A stretch of DNA of 38,291 nucleotides from a virus. The stretch spans positions 1 to 38,291 of the IMG/VR virus record IMGVR_UViG_3300021440_000066; one strand, written 5' to 3'. Position numbers and translations under genes: made by a program. Shown here one piece after another: positions 36,592 to 38,291 of this stretch (the first letter of the stretch is position 1; each line of letters opens with the position of its first letter). Under the pieces are notes generated by a model, which worked only from the letters and a program-made list of their open reading frames with translations, was not told the DNA's origin and did not search any database.

Positions 36592-38291
36592 TTATGGGAT
36601 GGCTTGCAGCTCAGCCCAGACCCGTTTCGCGTAGGCATTTCCGCCACGCAGATATGGCTGCGAATTGACGTGAGCAAAGAACAACGCCGCCCTTACCGCT
36701 TCAGAATTCAGGGCTCTTGTGCCGTGGATTGACGCCATTCCAGCACGAAGATAGGCGGCTGCTTCTGCAAGTGGCATCGCCGCTATGTGGTCAAATGTAA
36801 TCAACCCTCCGCCGCTTGTGTTGCACTGGGTGGTGAACGACGGAACGACGCCACGCTGCGGACTGTTTGGGTCCGTACCGTGATGCCATACCTGCCACCC
36901 CAGACTTATCGGGTATGCGCCGTAGTCCATCGGCTCCCATTCATCATCCACAGCAAGCAATAACTGGGGATGTGTCTCTGCCTTGCCCTGAACCAGCAGG
37001 GCAGCATCGCCACTTTCATCATCGCTTCCGCATGGCGTGGCAACCCACATATAGTGGCCGAAGCTGTCATCGCAATTTGCAGCGAGCCCAACCGCACAAT
37101 GCCCACCGTTCATCATTACGCCGCTGGCGCTGGCTGTGTCCCACCCTCCACAATCGTACCTTTCGTGAATCCCGTTTTTGTTCACTCGGTACACGGCACT
37201 CATCGCACCAGCCATGTTCTGCACATACATCGTATCGACCGGGCCAAGACACCCAGTTCTGTCCACTTCAACCGTTCCGAACTTCGCAGGGTTAAGCGGC
37301 ATGCGCCACTCTTTCGGCATGATGTTCGGACTGGCGGTTCCGGTTGAGGTAGACACGCGGAACAGGTCGCGCGTTGTGGTCAGCACAATGAGGTTGCCCT
37401 CGGAGTCATGATCAACCCAGAAGGCATGTGGAACGCTACACAAAACCCGCTTTTCTTTTGTGACGGCGTCGATTGCCCAAATTCTGCTGCGAACGCTGTC
37501 AGCGACATAGACGGTGCCGTCAAATTCGCGCACCGAATCTGCACGCCCCAAGTCTGAAGCAAACTCAGTGATTGTCCAGGGGGCAGTAGCTCTGTCAACG
37601 TGAAGCACTCGACCGGCATCCGTATCAGTCACGAACAGTTGCTTGCGGCTGAGAGATGAATAGCTAAAGTCGTTTGCCCATGTCGTTACCGGGACTGAGC
37701 CGACGTGGTTGAATGATCCGTCTCGATGCAACGTGTGAATCCCGCCAAGCAGGTCAATTCCGACGAACATCGGAACTTGCACCCCGTATGAAATTGTCCC
37801 ATCTTCACGCCTGCGATGGTGCCCGTGCCATGTCATGTAGGGTGTGTTGATGCTTTCCCCGCGCTGGCCGGCGCGGATGTATAGCGGACGGTCCTCGGCC
37901 TGATACCCACGCCTAAGCGATACGACTGCGATTGACGGATCGTTGTCGGCAGATGGCAAGTAGGCTTGAAATTTTCCATCGACAATCATCGGCAGCGACT
38001 GCGCGTAAAGCTGCGTGTGCCCAAACGGGTTCACACGCACCCACTTTTTCGGTGTGCTGCCTTTGCGGTGCGGCGCCAGGGTTAACGTCTCCGCGCTTCC
38101 GTAGTAAACGCTCCAGGGAACGTGCGGAGTGTCTGGCAGCTTTGACAGGTCTACCGCATCCGCTGCCCAGTTCATATCGGTCGGGCCTCCAACCTTGTAC
38201 CGAGAGGCCCACACGGCCATTGTGCCCTCGGTCGGCGGAGGCGGCGGCGGCGGGGGTGGGGGCGGCGGTGGCGGTGGGGGCAGGGGCGGGG
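36592..38291 (-). CDS. Beta-propeller fibre protein, 5' end outside window (poly-proline linker)
   Basis: The frame is open to the right edge. An internal Met at 38220 gives 542 residues, but upstream codons in the same frame read PPL, then 16 Pro, then TEGT, so the gene continues beyond the window. The visible part has repeated strand blocks (FVTDTDAGRVLHVDRATAPW, TVYVADSVRSRIWAIDAVTK, AFWVDHDSEGNLIVLTTTRD) typical of an NHL/six-bladed propeller. It probably binds a receptor or surface molecule, with a rigid proline spacer separating it from an N-terminal domain. Lower GC than neighbours. Confidence 0.7.
   Translation of the reverse strand, partial: PPLPPPPPPPPPPPPPPPPTEGTMAVWASRYKVGGPTDMNWAADAVDLSKLPDTPHVPWSVYYGSAETLTLAPHRKGSTPKKWVRVNPFGHTQLYAQSLPMIVDGKFQAYLPSADNDPSIAVVSLRRGYQAEDRPLYIRAGQRGESINTPYMTWHGHHRRREDGTISYGVQVPMFVGIDLLGGIHTLHRDGSFNHVGSVPVTTWANDFSYSSLSRKQLFVTDTDAGRVLHVDRATAPWTITEFASDLGRADSVREFDGTVYVADSVRSRIWAIDAVTKEKRVLCSVPHAFWVDHDSEGNLIVLTTTRDLFRVSTSTGTASPNIMPKEWRMPLNPAKFGTVEVDRTGCLGPVDTMYVQNMAGAMSAVYRVNKNGIHERYDCGGWDTASASGVMMNGGHCAVGLAANCDDSFGHYMWVATPCGSDDESGDAALLVQGKAETHPQLLLAVDDEWEPMDYGAYPISLGWQVWHHGTDPNSPQRGVVPSFTTQCNTSGGGLITFDHIAAMPLAEAAAYLRAGMASIHGTRALNSEAVRAALFFAHVNSQPYLRGGNAYAKRVWAELQAIP

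Noticed and set aside
1-38291. tRNA, integrase, attachment site or insertion sequence
   Set aside because: I found no cloverleaf, recombinase domain, or terminal inverted repeats with a transposase.

Overview
The window is about 38 kb of a tailed double-stranded DNA phage (Caudoviricetes), most likely a long-tailed siphovirus of a Gram-negative, GC-rich bacterium. Support comes from a tape-measure protein of about 659 residues, a tail-tube protein, a tail-assembly chaperone with a probable -1 frameshift, a major capsid protein with its scaffold, a MuF-type head protein and a GH24-type lysozyme with a C-terminal membrane anchor. GC content is high over most of the window, and genes are packed with ATGA/GTGA stop-start overlaps. 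I see no integrase, tRNA, rRNA, CRISPR array or insertion sequence. Terminase and portal are not visible and probably lie beyond the right edge. The host genus cannot be fixed from the sequence.

Layout. Positions 1-16865 are on the + strand and hold the early/replication half. It starts with small unknown genes (1-3.1 kb). An enzyme cluster follows (3.1-7.3 kb): FAD oxidoreductase, Cys-rich protein, divergent ThyX, HAD phosphatase, Nmad1/DUF1599-like protein, short-chain dehydrogenase and VOC-fold protein. Next is a replication/recombination block (7.3-13.1 kb): DEDDh exonuclease, Lar-like zinc ribbon, DnaE-type polymerase, VRR-NUC nuclease and SNF2 helicase. Small genes and a conserved phage protein of possible ssDNA-binding role follow (13.2-15.6 kb), then a strong terminator and a terminal set of tiny genes (15.6-16.9 kb). 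The two halves meet tail to tail, with the last genes overlapping by 15 bp.

Positions 16851-38291 are on the - strand and hold the late half, read from right to left. The order is a beta-propeller fibre (cut by the window edge and preceded by a poly-proline linker), a LamG-like fibre with a 12-unit repeat, membrane proteins and lysozyme, zinc ribbon, MuF-like protein, a candidate promoter with a hairpin-rich leader, scaffold, capsid, methyltransferase, DUF115/MptE-like enzyme, tail tube, chaperone, tape measure and tail-tip proteins. The neck genes (gp10-like, connector-like, tail-terminator-like) come last, far from the capsid gene.

The most interesting region is 3116-7304. The ThyX-like enzyme lacks the signature His and Ser of the family RHR(x7)S motif and a second conserved His. 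It sits with two oxidoreductases, a HAD phosphatase and a protein resembling a family tied to nucleotide modification. I read this as a candidate pathway for making an unusual deoxynucleotide, but this is inference. Two regulatory patterns also stand out: a leader module repeated three times in the early half, and a run of four hairpins with GGA in their loops before the scaffold-capsid genes.
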